The position numbers and the translations under genes are program-made. This document shows, piece by piece, positions 43,875-52,853 of a stretch of DNA of 64,000 nt (within the stretch, counting starts at the first letter, position 1; the number at the start of each line of letters is the position of its first letter). The notes under the pieces were generated by a model. It saw only the letters and a program-made list of their open reading frames with translations, was not told the origin of the DNA and made no database searches. The stretch is from Kineosporia succinea (GTDB lineage: Bacteria > Actinomycetota > Actinomycetes > Actinomycetales > Kineosporiaceae): the NCBI RefSeq assembly GCF_030811555.1, contig NZ_JAUSQZ010000001.1, positions 7,065,241 to 7,129,240 on the forward strand. The letters run 5' to 3'.

Positions 43875-43928
43875 CCGGTGGCACACCGGGCGACAGACTC
43901 TGCGAAGGGGGTACTGCTGGTGTCTGTC
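43875..43928. promoter_or_regulatory. Operators between the divergent SDR and MLTR genes
   Basis: CCGGTG-GCA-CACCGG (43875-43889) is a perfect interrupted palindrome. GACAGAC (43892-43898) recurs inverted as GTCTGTC (43922-43928). Both lie in the 123-base divergent promoter region, where an MLTR regulator would be expected to bind. Confidence 0.5.
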
Positions 43929-43960
43929 CCGGCGTCCGCTCAGGCCGTAGGGTGCTGGCG

Positions 43961-44983
43961 GTGGGAGATCCTCAGCACGCCCGGGCCGAGATGCGCCGCT
44001 CGATCGGTGAGTTCCTGACCACCCGCCGGGCCCGGCTCCAACCGGGGCGGCTGGGGCTCGGTGCGGGCCCGAACCGGCGGGTGAAAGGACTGCGCCGCGA
44101 GGAGGTCGCGGCGCTGGCCGGGATCAGCGTCGAGTACTACGTGCGGCTCGAGCGCGGGCGGGTGCACGGCGCCTCGGACGCCGTGCTGGAGGGCGTCAGC
44201 CGGGCGCTGCAGTTCGGCGACGCCGAACGCGAGCACCTGAGCGCCCTTCTCGACGCCGGCAGCGGCACCCGGCCCTGCCGCCTGATCACCGCGCCGGCCA
44301 CGTTGCGTCCCACCCTGCAGCGCATCCTCGACTCGATGAGCACCACCCCCGCCCTGGTGCTGAACGGGCGGCTGCGGGTGGTCGGGGGCAACGCGGCCGG
44401 GCGGGCGCTGCTCCCGGTCGACGACCTGGCCCGCCACGTCTTCCTCGGGCCCCCGGGCTTCTGGCGCGACTGGGACGACATCGCGATCGACGTCGTCAAC
44501 CGGCTGCGCGCCGAGAGCGGCCGCAACCCGTGCGACCGGGTGCTCGGCGATCTGGTGCAGGAGCTCTCGTCGAGAAGCCCGGCCTTCGCGCGGAACTGGG
44601 CCCGGCACGACGTGCACGTGCGCACCCACGGCGTGCACCACGTGCGTCACCCGCTGGCCGGCGACCTCGACCTGCCCTACGAGATCACGCCGCTGGCCTC
44701 GGATCCGGGGCTGACGCTGGTGATGTTCAGCCCCGAACCGGGCAGCGCCTCCGAGGAGGCGCTGCACCGGCTGGTCTCACGAGGTCCGGACGAAGGCGAA
44801 CTGCTGCGGGGCCAGCTCGCGGGTGCCGAAGGCCGTGCCGGTGCGCAGATCGGTGCCCTCGAGCGTGACCGTGGCCGGTTCGGCGCCGTGGTTGATCACG
44901 GTGACGATGCCTGCGCGGCGGGCGATCTCGACACCCGCGGGCAGGTCGAGGCCCGCCACGCCCGAGGCCTCGAGCAGCCGTGA
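43961..44983 (+). CDS. XRE/MmyB-like (MLTR) regulator with extended C-terminus
   Basis: 340 residues. RRSIGEFLTTRRARLQPGRLGLGAGPNRRVKGLRREEVAALAGISVEYYVRLERG is the standard MLTR DNA-binding region; the PAS-like domain follows (ALVLNGRLRVVGGNAAGRALLP, DLVQELSSRSPAFARNWARHDVH). The family normally ends soon after MFSPEPGSASEEALHRL, near 44780. Here the frame stays open for another ~65 residues, antisense to the end of the GH42 gene. A lost stop or a small frameshift could explain this. GTG at 43961 is chosen; ATG at 43991 is an alternative. It probably controls the divergent SDR. Confidence 0.82.
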   Translation: MGDPQHARAEMRRSIGEFLTTRRARLQPGRLGLGAGPNRRVKGLRREEVAALAGISVEYYVRLERGRVHGASDAVLEGVSRALQFGDAEREHLSALLDAGSGTRPCRLITAPATLRPTLQRILDSMSTTPALVLNGRLRVVGGNAAGRALLPVDDLARHVFLGPPGFWRDWDDIAIDVVNRLRAESGRNPCDRVLGDLVQELSSRSPAFARNWARHDVHVRTHGVHHVRHPLAGDLDLPYEITPLASDPGLTLVMFSPEPGSASEEALHRLVSRGPDEGELLRGQLAGAEGRAGAQIGALERDRGRFGAVVDHGDDACAAGDLDTRGQVEARHARGLEQP

Positions 44984-46843
44984 GGTGACCGCGTCGAGCC
45001 CCGCCGCGTCGGGCATGGTGGCGATGTACCAGGCCTGCCCCTGGCCGTGCTCGCGCCGGGTCAGGGCCGGACGGCCCTTCGACGGCCCGGTGGTGAACGT
45101 GGCGAGCACGTCGGCGTCGTCGGCCCACAGCGCCTCAGCGACGTAGGTCGCGCCGAAAACACCCTCCCCGCCGTTGAATCCGGCCAGCGCCGCCGGTGCG
45201 CCCGGGGAGACCGGGTCGTCGTCCAGCACCTGCTCCCCCGCCCGGTCGGCCCCGTGCGCGCGGGCCGGCGGCGGCAGCGGGCGGAAGTCCTCGAGGCCGA
45301 CACCGAGCACCGGCCCGAGCCGGGTCAGGTAGCCGCCCTCGCGGAAGCGGTCGCACCCGTCCACGATGTCGCTGAACGGGCCGGTCAGCAGCACACCGCC
45401 GCCCTCGACGAACGTCGTCAGCGCCGGGCCGCCGGAGTCACGCAGCAGGTACAGGAACGGCGCGACCGCCAGACGGTAGCGGCTGTCGACCTTCTCGGGC
45501 GGGACCACGTCGACGCTCACGCCGCGCCGGTAGAGCGCGCCGTACCACTCACGGATCAGGGCCAGGTAGTCGAGAACCGTCGGATGGTCGGGGTTCTCGA
45601 TCGCCCACCAGTTCTCCCAGTCGAAGACCAGGGCGACCCGGGCGTCGTCGCCGGGCGGCGGGAGCTCGGGCAGCGCGGCCAGATCGGCCCCCAGGGTGGA
45701 CGCCTCCTGCCAGGTCCGGGTGCGGGTCCCGGCGTGCGGGAGCATGGCCGAGTGGAACTTCTCGCTGCCCGCGCGGGACTGGCGCCACTGGAAGTAGAAG
45801 ATCCCGTCGGCGCCCCGCCCGACCGACTGCGCGGTCTCGGCCGCGAGCTGGCCGGGCTGCTTGGACAGGTTGGCCGGGCGCCAGTTCACCGCGTCGGTGG
45901 CCTGTTCCATCAGCAGCCAGGGCTGCCCCCGCTTCAGCGAGCGCACCAGGTCACGCTGGAAGGCGGTGTTGCGCGGGCGTTCCGGGTCGCCCGGGTCCGG
46001 GTAGCAGTCGTCGGTGATGACGTCGATGTACGGCGCCCAGTCGGCGTAGTTGCCGGGCTTGAACGCGCCCATCATGTTGGTCGAGATCGGCTGGGTGGCC
46101 CCGGCGGCGCGGATGATGTCGTACTCGGCCCGGTAGCACTCGAGCCACATGTCGGACATGAAGCGCTGATAGTCGAGCAGCTGGGCGGGGTTACGGCTGT
46201 AGGGGGCCTTGAGCGGGGGCATGACCTGGTCCCAGTCGCCGTACCGCTGCGACCAGAAGGCCGTGCCCCAGGCCTCGTTGAGCCCCTCGACGCTGTGGTA
46301 CCGGCGAATCAGCCAGTCCCGGAACGCCTTCTGCGCCGACGAGGAGTACTCGGCGGGCAGGTGACACCCGTATTCGTTGTTGACGTGCCACATCACGATC
46401 GCCGGGTGCTGCGCGTAGCGCTCGGCCAGGCGCCTGACCAGTTCGGCGGCCAGCCGCCGGTAGGTGGGCGAGGCGGGCGAGTAGTGCTGGCGGGACCCGT
46501 GCCAGTAGGTGGCGCCGTTCTCGTCGGTGGCCAGCACGTCCGGGTGCTGGACGCTCACCCACGGCGGCGGGGAGGCCGTGGCGGTGGCCAGGTTGATCCC
46601 GATGCCGGCGGCGTGCAGCTTGCCGATCACGGTGTCGAGCCAGGTGAAGTCCCAGACATCGGGCGCGGGCTGGATGCGCGACCAGGAGAAGATGCCCAGG
46701 CTGACGGTGGTCACGTTCGCCTCGCGCATCAGGCGTACATCGTCGTCCCAGACGGGCTCGGGCCATTGTTCGGGGTTGTAGTCGGCGCCGTAGAGCATGG
46801 GTTCGTCAGCATCCTTGCCGTCGGGTCTGAGGCTGTCGTTCAC
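44777..46843 (-). CDS. Beta-galactosidase (GH42)
   Basis: 688 residues, the full GH42 three-domain length. LYGADYNPEQWPEPVWDDDVRLMREANV starts the barrel; WHVNNEYGCH holds the acid/base Glu and LLMEQATDAVNW the nucleophile Glu. The trimerisation and C-terminal beta domains follow. There is no signal peptide, so it hydrolyses imported beta-galactosides or galacto-oligosaccharides in the cytoplasm, for example those made by the GH53 enzyme. It begins with GTG. The last 207 bases overlap the convergent MLTR frame. Confidence 0.93.
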   Translation of the reverse strand: MNDSLRPDGKDADEPMLYGADYNPEQWPEPVWDDDVRLMREANVTTVSLGIFSWSRIQPAPDVWDFTWLDTVIGKLHAAGIGINLATATASPPPWVSVQHPDVLATDENGATYWHGSRQHYSPASPTYRRLAAELVRRLAERYAQHPAIVMWHVNNEYGCHLPAEYSSSAQKAFRDWLIRRYHSVEGLNEAWGTAFWSQRYGDWDQVMPPLKAPYSRNPAQLLDYQRFMSDMWLECYRAEYDIIRAAGATQPISTNMMGAFKPGNYADWAPYIDVITDDCYPDPGDPERPRNTAFQRDLVRSLKRGQPWLLMEQATDAVNWRPANLSKQPGQLAAETAQSVGRGADGIFYFQWRQSRAGSEKFHSAMLPHAGTRTRTWQEASTLGADLAALPELPPPGDDARVALVFDWENWWAIENPDHPTVLDYLALIREWYGALYRRGVSVDVVPPEKVDSRYRLAVAPFLYLLRDSGGPALTTFVEGGGVLLTGPFSDIVDGCDRFREGGYLTRLGPVLGVGLEDFRPLPPPARAHGADRAGEQVLDDDPVSPGAPAALAGFNGGEGVFGATYVAEALWADDADVLATFTTGPSKGRPALTRREHGQGQAWYIATMPDAAGLDAVTSRLLEASGVAGLDLPAGVEIARRAGIVTVINHGAEPATVTLEGTDLRTGTAFGTRELAPQQFAFVRTS

Positions 46844-47141
46844 AACCTAATGGCGGACGCGCCAGTGCCTCACAGTGACCGTCACCACCCGCGGTGGCCG
46901 GGGAGGGCGAAGGACCCGTCGGACCTCCTGGGCGCGAGCACAGAACACCCCCTATACCGATGAGGTATAGGGGGTGTTGTGCGGCCGGGCGTGGATGGAT
47001 GCCGCTCGTCGCCAGCCGGCCGGAGCGGCAGTCGCCCGCCGGTACGGTTCGTCCCCGAATGCCGCGGCGAAAGGCCGTCCGTGTGTCTCAGACCACGCCC
47101 AGGATCCTCTTCGGCGCGGATCGGCGACCTATTCTGCCCGC
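46844..47141. promoter_or_regulatory. Divergent region with a perfect hairpin and the pyc promoter
   Basis: About 300 bases between GH42 and pyruvate carboxylase, with no gene. AACACCCCCTATACC (46944-46958) and GGTATAGGGGGTGTT (46964-46978) form a perfect 15-base stem with a GATGA loop. TATTCT at 47130-47135 lies 6 bases before the GTG of pyc and no ribosome binding site is visible, so pyc looks leaderless. Confidence 0.6.
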
Positions 47142-50100
47142 GTGTTCTCAAAGATTCTTGTGGCCAACCGGGGCGAGATCGCCGTCCGGGCGTTCCGCGC
47201 CGCCTACGAGGTGGGCGCCCGCACGGTGGCGGTCTTCCCGTACGAGGACCGGTGGAGCGAGCACCGGCTGAAGGCCGACGAGTCGTACGAGATCGGCGAG
47301 CGCGGTCACCCCGTGCGGGCCTACCTCGATCCGGAGGCCATCGTCGCGACGGCCGTGCGGGCCGGGGCCGACGCGATCTACCCCGGCTACGGGTTCCTGT
47401 CCGAGAACCCGGCGCTGGCCGAGGCCTGCGCCCGGGCGGGCATCACGTTCGTCGGGCCGGGCGCGGACGTTCTGGAGCTGACGGGCAACAAGGCCCGCGC
47501 GATCGCGGCGGCCAAGGCCGCGGGCGTCCCCACGCTCGCCAGCATCCCGCCCTCGCGGGACCCCGACGAGCTGATCGCCGCGTCCGCCGAACTGCCCTAC
47601 CCGCTCTTCGTGAAGGCCGTGGCCGGGGGCGGCGGACGCGGGATGCGGCGGGTGGACCGGCCCGAGGACCTGCGCGCGGCCGTCGAGGTGTGCATGCGCG
47701 AGGCGGACGGCGCGTTCGGTGACCCGACGGTCTTCATCGAGCAGGCCGTGGTCGACCCGCGCCACATCGAGGTGCAGATCCTCGCCGACGGCGAGGGCGA
47801 CGTCATCCATCTGTTCGAGCGTGACTGCTCGGTGCAGCGGCGGCACCAGAAGGTCGTCGAGATCGCGCCGGCACCGAATCTGGATCCGGCGCTGCGCGAC
47901 CGGATGTGCGCGGACGCGGTGCGTTTCGCGCGGGAGATCGGCTACCGGAACGCCGGGACGGTGGAGTTCCTGCTGGCTCCCGACGGAACCTATGTCTTCA
48001 TCGAGATGAACCCGCGCATCCAGGTCGAGCACACCGTGACCGAGGAGGTCACCGACGTCGACCTGGTGCAGTCGCAGCTGCGCATCGCCTCCGGCGAGAC
48101 TCTCTCGGACCTCGGCCTGTCGCAGGACACCGTGCGGCTGCGGGGTGCCGCGCTGCAGTGCCGGATCACCACCGAGGACCCGGCCAACAACTTCCGACCG
48201 GACACGGGCGTCATCACCACCTACCGCTCCCCCGGTGGTGGCGGCGTGCGGCTCGACGGCGGCACCGTGTACACCGGCGCCGAGGTCAGCGCGCACTTCG
48301 ACTCGATGCTGGCCAAGCTGACCTGCCGGGGCCGCACGTTCGAGAAGGCGGTGGAGAAGGCCCGGCGGGCGGTGGCCGAGTTCCGCATCCGGGGCGTCTC
48401 CACGAACATCCCCTTCCTGCAGGCGGTTCTGGACGACGAGGACTTCGCCGCGGGGCGCGTCACCACGTCGTTCATCGAGACGCACCCGCAGCTGCTGCAG
48501 GCGCGCGGCTCGGGCGACCGCGGCAGCAAGATGCTGACCTACCTGGCCGGGGTGACGGTGAACCAGCCGCACGGGCCCGCGCCGGTGACGCTCGACCCGG
48601 CGCTGAAGCTGCCGGCCGTCGACCTGGTGGCGCCCGGGGCCGGAACCCGGCAGCTGCTGCGGAAACTCGGCCCGGAACAGTTCGCCCGGCGGCTGCGTGA
48701 GCAGAAGGACGTCGCCGTCACCGACACGACGTTCCGGGACGCCCACCAGTCGTTGCTGGCCACCCGCGTCCGTACCCGGGACCTGCTGACCGTCGCGCCC
48801 TACGTGGCCCAGACCACCCCGCAACTGTGGTCGCTGGAGGCCTGGGGCGGCGCGACCTACGACGTGGCGCTGCGGTTCCTCGCCGAGGACCCGTGGGAGC
48901 GGCTGGAGAAGCTGCGCGAGGCCGTTCCCAACATCGCGCTGCAGATGCTGCTGCGCGGGCGCAACACCGTGGGCTACACGCCCTACCCGACCAAGGTGAC
49001 CGACGCGTTCGTGGCCGAGGCCGCGTCCACCGGCATCGACGTGTTCCGGATCTTCGACGCCCTGAACGACGTCGAGCAGATGCGGCCCGCGATCGAGGCG
49101 GTGCGCGCGACCGGCACCACCGTGGCCGAGGTGGCGCTGTGCTACACCGGCGACCTGTCCGACCCGGGCGAGAAGCTCTACACGCTGGACTACTACCTGC
49201 GGCTGGCGTCCCGGATCGTCGAGGCGGGTGCGCACGTGCTGTGCATCAAGGACATGGCCGGGCTGTTGCGCGCCCCGGCGGCGACCCGGTTGGTCACCGC
49301 CCTGCGCAGCGAGTTCGACCTGCCGGTGCACCTGCACACCCACGACACCGCGGGCGGGCAGCTGGCCACGCTCACCGCGGCGATCGCGGCCGGGGTGGAC
49401 GCCGTGGACGCGGCCACCGCCTCGATGGCCGGCACCACCTCCCAGCCGCCGCTGTCGGCGCTGGTCGCGGCGACCGACTTCGGCGAGCGCGAGACCGGCC
49501 TGTCGCTGAAGGCCGTGAACGCGCTGGAGCCGTACTGGGAGGCCGTGCGCCGGGTCTACGCACCGTTCGAGTCCGGCCTCGACTCGCCCACGGGACGCGT
49601 GTACCGGCACGAGATCCCGGGCGGGCAGCTGTCGAACCTGCGCCAGCAGGCGATCGCGCTCGGGCTGGGCGAGAAGTTCGAGCAGATCGAGGACATGTAC
49701 GCGGCCGCGAACGACATCCTCGGCAACGTGCCCAAGGTGACGCCGTCGTCCAAGGTGATCGGCGACCTGGCGCTGGCCCTGGTGGCGGCCGGCGCCGATC
49801 CGGCCGGGTTCGCCGAGCACCCGGGCTCGTTCGACATCCCGGCCTCGGTGATCGGGTTCCTCAACGGCGAGCTGGGTGACCCGCCCGGCGGCTGGCCCGA
49901 GCCGTTCCGCACGAAGGCGCTCGAGGGACGCCCGTGGACCGCCCCGGCCTCGGACCTGACGCCCGAGCAGGAGGCGGCGCTGGCCGCGGATCCCCGCAAG
50001 ACGCTGAACGAGCTGCTCTTCCCCGGCCCGACGCGGATCTTCACCGAGGCCCGCTCGACCTACGGCGACACCTCGGCGCTGCCCACGCTCGACTACCTCT

Positions 50101-50516
50101 ACGGGCTGCGGCGCGGCGAGGAGCACGTCGTGGAACTGAGCGAGGGCAAGACGCTGATCATGGGCCTGCAGTCGATCAGCGAGCCGGACGAGAAGGGCTT
50201 CCGCACCGTGATGGCGCGGCTCAACGGGCAGATGCGGCCGATCAGCGTGCGTGACACCCGGATCGCGGCCGAGATCCCGTCGGCCGAGAAGGCGGACACC
50301 TCGCGGCCCGGGCACGTGGCGGCGCCGTTCCAGGGCGTGGTGACGGTGGTCGTGGCGGCCGGCGACAAGGTGGCCGCGGGCGACACGGTGGCGACGATCG
50401 AGGCGATGAAGATGGAGGCCTCGATCACCGCACCGGTCGAGGGTGTGGTCAAGCGCCTGGCGGTCAGCGGGGTGCAGAGCGTGGACGGCGGTGACCTCGT
50501 TCTGGAAGTGGGGTGA
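47142..50516 (+). CDS. pyc: Pyruvate carboxylase
   Basis: 1124 residues, the normal single-chain size. It makes oxaloacetate from pyruvate, bicarbonate and ATP to refill the TCA cycle. Biotin carboxylase (about 1-450): FSKILVANRGEIAVRAFRA, GGGGRGMRRV, HIEVQILAD, EMNPRIQVEH. Carboxyltransferase (about 530-820): TDTTFRDAHQSLLATRVR, CIKDMAGLL, HTHDTAGGQ. C-terminal biotinyl domain with EAMKM, biotinylated Lys at 1090. GTG at 47142 is fixed by the conserved N-terminus; an upstream frame extension is not conserved-looking. Confidence 0.97.
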   Translation: MFSKILVANRGEIAVRAFRAAYEVGARTVAVFPYEDRWSEHRLKADESYEIGERGHPVRAYLDPEAIVATAVRAGADAIYPGYGFLSENPALAEACARAGITFVGPGADVLELTGNKARAIAAAKAAGVPTLASIPPSRDPDELIAASAELPYPLFVKAVAGGGGRGMRRVDRPEDLRAAVEVCMREADGAFGDPTVFIEQAVVDPRHIEVQILADGEGDVIHLFERDCSVQRRHQKVVEIAPAPNLDPALRDRMCADAVRFAREIGYRNAGTVEFLLAPDGTYVFIEMNPRIQVEHTVTEEVTDVDLVQSQLRIASGETLSDLGLSQDTVRLRGAALQCRITTEDPANNFRPDTGVITTYRSPGGGGVRLDGGTVYTGAEVSAHFDSMLAKLTCRGRTFEKAVEKARRAVAEFRIRGVSTNIPFLQAVLDDEDFAAGRVTTSFIETHPQLLQARGSGDRGSKMLTYLAGVTVNQPHGPAPVTLDPALKLPAVDLVAPGAGTRQLLRKLGPEQFARRLREQKDVAVTDTTFRDAHQSLLATRVRTRDLLTVAPYVAQTTPQLWSLEAWGGATYDVALRFLAEDPWERLEKLREAVPNIALQMLLRGRNTVGYTPYPTKVTDAFVAEAASTGIDVFRIFDALNDVEQMRPAIEAVRATGTTVAEVALCYTGDLSDPGEKLYTLDYYLRLASRIVEAGAHVLCIKDMAGLLRAPAATRLVTALRSEFDLPVHLHTHDTAGGQLATLTAAIAAGVDAVDAATASMAGTTSQPPLSALVAATDFGERETGLSLKAVNALEPYWEAVRRVYAPFESGLDSPTGRVYRHEIPGGQLSNLRQQAIALGLGEKFEQIEDMYAAANDILGNVPKVTPSSKVIGDLALALVAAGADPAGFAEHPGSFDIPASVIGFLNGELGDPPGGWPEPFRTKALEGRPWTAPASDLTPEQEAALAADPRKTLNELLFPGPTRIFTEARSTYGDTSALPTLDYLYGLRRGEEHVVELSEGKTLIMGLQSISEPDEKGFRTVMARLNGQMRPISVRDTRIAAEIPSAEKADTSRPGHVAAPFQGVVTVVVAAGDKVAAGDTVATIEAMKMEASITAPVEGVVKRLAVSGVQSVDGGDLVLEVG

Positions 50517-50588
50517 ATTGTCCTTTTTGGGAGGTCCACGGAACGATTCTGTGAAACGCTCGGGCCTCCCGATACGAGTGAGGTCTGG

Positions 50589-51881
50589 GTGTCGATGTCA
50601 GCGGTGGACCGGGCCAGGCACGCGTCGTCACCCTCACCTCTGAGACATCGCACGCAGGTCGGCCTCATCGCGCTGCTGACCCTGCTGGTCTCCGTCAGCG
50701 TGATCGGGCCCCTGACACCGGCTCTCGAGGGCGTGCACCCCACCGCCGGCCAGCTCTCCTGGCAGGGAACGGCCCAGTTCCTGCCGGGAGTGCTGCTGGT
50801 GCCGGTGCTCAGCCGGGCCCGGCGCCGGCGGCTGGCCGCCCTCGCCGTGCTGGCCCTGGTCCTGGCCGGTGAGTTCCTCGTCGCCCTGGCCCCCACCTAC
50901 GACGTGGTCATGGTCGGCACCGCCCTGACCGGGCTGTCGGTGGCGGTGCTGCCGGTGTGCCTGGCCGCCGCCCACCGCACCGCGGGCGACGGGGCGGCCG
51001 GTGCGGTCGCGGTCGTCGCGGCGATCGGGCCGCTGCTGGAATGGCCGGTGTTCTGGGGCTTCTACGACTCCGCACACCTCCCCCTCACCCCCTGGGTGCC
51101 GGTGGCCTTCGCCGGCGCCGCGCTCACCCTGGCCCCGTTCGCCCTGGTGCCGCCCGCCGTGGCCACCGACCGCCCCTCGGCCGGCGGCATCCTGCTCCTC
51201 GCGCTGATACCGGCCCTGGCCGTGACCTACCTGCACACGCTGCCCCACACCCCGCTGCCGACAGCCCTTTTCGCGGTCGCCACCGTGGCGCTGCTGGTGC
51301 TCGCCCGGCGGGTCGCGATGCCGCACCGGCCGCTGCGGGCCGTGCTCCCGGTGCCCGTGATCGCCGTGGCCCTGGCCGGCGCCGTGACCCTGCTGAGCCT
51401 GCTCGCGAACACCCTTCCCGCCACGAGCGTGGTGTTCCCCCGCGGCGTGCTGTGCATCGTGGTCGCGGCGGTGCTCGGCGGGCTGCTCTCGGCCGCGCTC
51501 GCCTCGCCCCTGTTCTGCCTGCGCACCGGCCTGGCCCTGCTCACCGCCGCGAGCGGGTGGCTGGCGCTGATGCACGAACACTGGTGGTCGATCGTGGGCG
51601 GCCTGACCGCGGTGGGGCTGGGGGCCGGGTTCGCCCTGGCGGCCGTGACCCAGATGTCGCTGCGGGGCAGCCTGGCCCAGGCCCCGGGTGCCCTGGCCCT
51701 GCTGCAGCTGCTCGGCGCGGCCGGCGGCTACGTCGCCTCCGGCCTGTTCTTCCAGCTCTACCGCCAGTCGCAGCAGGACCTGCGCACGATGCTGCTGGTG
51801 GCGGCCGGCCTGCTGCTGCTGACCGGCCTCACCACCGTCGGGCGTTCACGCCGCCCCGCTCGAGATCTCCGCCGGGGCTGA
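50589..51881 (+). CDS. MFS-type transporter
   Basis: 430 residues with about 12-13 hydrophobic segments. GLIALLTLLVSVSVIGPLTPALEGVHPTAGQLSW fits MFS helix 1 and the following loop, but motif A is degenerate. No substrate can be assigned. GAGG precedes the GTG at 50589; ATG at 50595 is an alternative. A GGGAGG/CCTCCC hairpin spans 50529-50570 between pyc and this gene. It is convergent with deoC. Confidence 0.78.
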   Translation: MSMSAVDRARHASSPSPLRHRTQVGLIALLTLLVSVSVIGPLTPALEGVHPTAGQLSWQGTAQFLPGVLLVPVLSRARRRRLAALAVLALVLAGEFLVALAPTYDVVMVGTALTGLSVAVLPVCLAAAHRTAGDGAAGAVAVVAAIGPLLEWPVFWGFYDSAHLPLTPWVPVAFAGAALTLAPFALVPPAVATDRPSAGGILLLALIPALAVTYLHTLPHTPLPTALFAVATVALLVLARRVAMPHRPLRAVLPVPVIAVALAGAVTLLSLLANTLPATSVVFPRGVLCIVVAAVLGGLLSAALASPLFCLRTGLALLTAASGWLALMHEHWWSIVGGLTAVGLGAGFALAAVTQMSLRGSLAQAPGALALLQLLGAAGGYVASGLFFQLYRQSQQDLRTMLLVAAGLLLLTGLTTVGRSRRPARDLRRG

Positions 51882-51905
51882 CGAACTCGCGTCCGGGGAC
51901 AGCGC

Positions 51906-52580
51906 CTAGTACGAGCTGTCGCCCGGCTTGCCCTCGAGCACGGCGCGGGCCGAGGAGACGCCGAGCCGGGTGGCGCCGGCGGCGACCAGGGCCTGGGCGT
52001 CCTGCGGGGTGCGGATGCCGCCGGAGGCCTTGATCCGCACGTCCGGCCCGATCGCCGCGCGCATCACCTCGACGGCGTGCACCGTGGCGCCGCCGGCGGG
52101 GTGGAAACCGGTGGAGGTCTTGACGAAGTCGGCCCCGGCGCGGGTGGCGGCCCGGCAGACGGCGGTGAGCTGCTCGTCGGTCAGCGCGGCCGACTCGACG
52201 ATCACCTTGAGCAGGTTCGGGGCGGGCACGGCGGCGCGGACGGCGGCGATCTCGTCGTAGGTGGTGTCGAAGTCACCGGTCACCGCGGCACCGACGTTGA
52301 TCACCATGTCGATCTCGACCGCGCCCTCGGCGACGGAACGGCGGGCCTCCTCGGCCTTCACGGCGGCGCCGTGGGCTCCGCTGGGGAATCCGCACACCGT
52401 GACGACCGCGAGGTCCGAACCGGCCGCGGCCTCCTTGGCGACGGTCACGAGCGTCGGGGAGACGCAGACGCCGAACACGGCCAGCTCCCGGGCGTCGGCC
52501 ACCAGCGCGCGCACCTGGTCAGGGGTCGCCTCGGGCTTCAGCAGGGTCTGGTCGATGTATCGGGCGAGGTTCTCGGTCAT
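51906..52580 (-). CDS. deoC: Deoxyribose-phosphate aldolase
   Basis: 224 residues. It splits 2-deoxyribose 5-phosphate into glyceraldehyde 3-phosphate and acetaldehyde in deoxynucleoside breakdown. [56 protein letters not shown] (the Schiff-base Lys) and [15 protein letters not shown] are all present. The ATG at 52580 gives the standard N-terminus; a longer frame upstream is not conserved-looking. Cytoplasmic, monocistronic. Confidence 0.96.
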   Translation of the reverse strand: MTENLARYIDQTLLKPEATPDQVRALVADARELAVFGVCVSPTLVTVAKEAAAGSDLAVVTVCGFPSGAHGAAVKAEEARRSVAEGAVEIDMVINVGAAVTGDFDTTYDEIAAVRAAVPAPNLLKVIVESAALTDEQLTAVCRAATRAGADFVKTSTGFHPAGGATVHAVEVMRAAIGPDVRIKASGGIRTPQDAQALVAAGATRLGVSSARAVLEGKPGDSSY

Positions 52581-52730
52581 GGCGCGCAGTTTACGGGTCC
52601 GGGGCACCGGGCTCGAGGACGCGGTGGCCACCGCCCGCTCGCCGGTCACCGGCGGTGGTCGTCGGGGGACGCCGGTGCGCCCCGACCGCACGACGGTCAC
52701 CCGATGCCCCCACGGGCTCACGTTCCGCTC

Positions 52731-52759
52731 TTGACGGGTCACCGGCCGCCGCCTAGGTT
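52731..52759 (+). promoter_or_regulatory. Promoter of the rhamnogalacturonan lyase gene
   Basis: TTGACG (52731-52736), a 17-base spacer and TAGGTT (52754-52759) form one of the best sigma-70-type promoters in the window. The expected start is near 52766, giving a leader of about 90 bases that contains the operator. Confidence 0.6.
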
Positions 52760-52807
52760 TGCGCCTCACGGCCACCTTTCGGGTGAGCCGTCCTTTTACG
52801 CCCACTG

Positions 52808-52821
52808 GGAAAGCGCTTTCC
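52808..52821. promoter_or_regulatory. LacI-type operator
   Basis: GGAAAGCGCTTTCC is a perfect 14-base palindrome with the central CG expected for LacI/GalR-family regulators. It lies about 45 bases downstream of the predicted transcription start and 32 before the PL11 ATG. No LacI gene is present in the window. Confidence 0.75.
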
Positions 52822-52853
52822 GCCCGTTACAGCGACGTACACGGAGGAACTTG

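Noticed and set aside
47148-50315. 1055-residue open frame opposite pyruvate carboxylase
   Set aside because: Shadow of a long GC-rich gene; no motif and implausible His/Arg/Gly composition.
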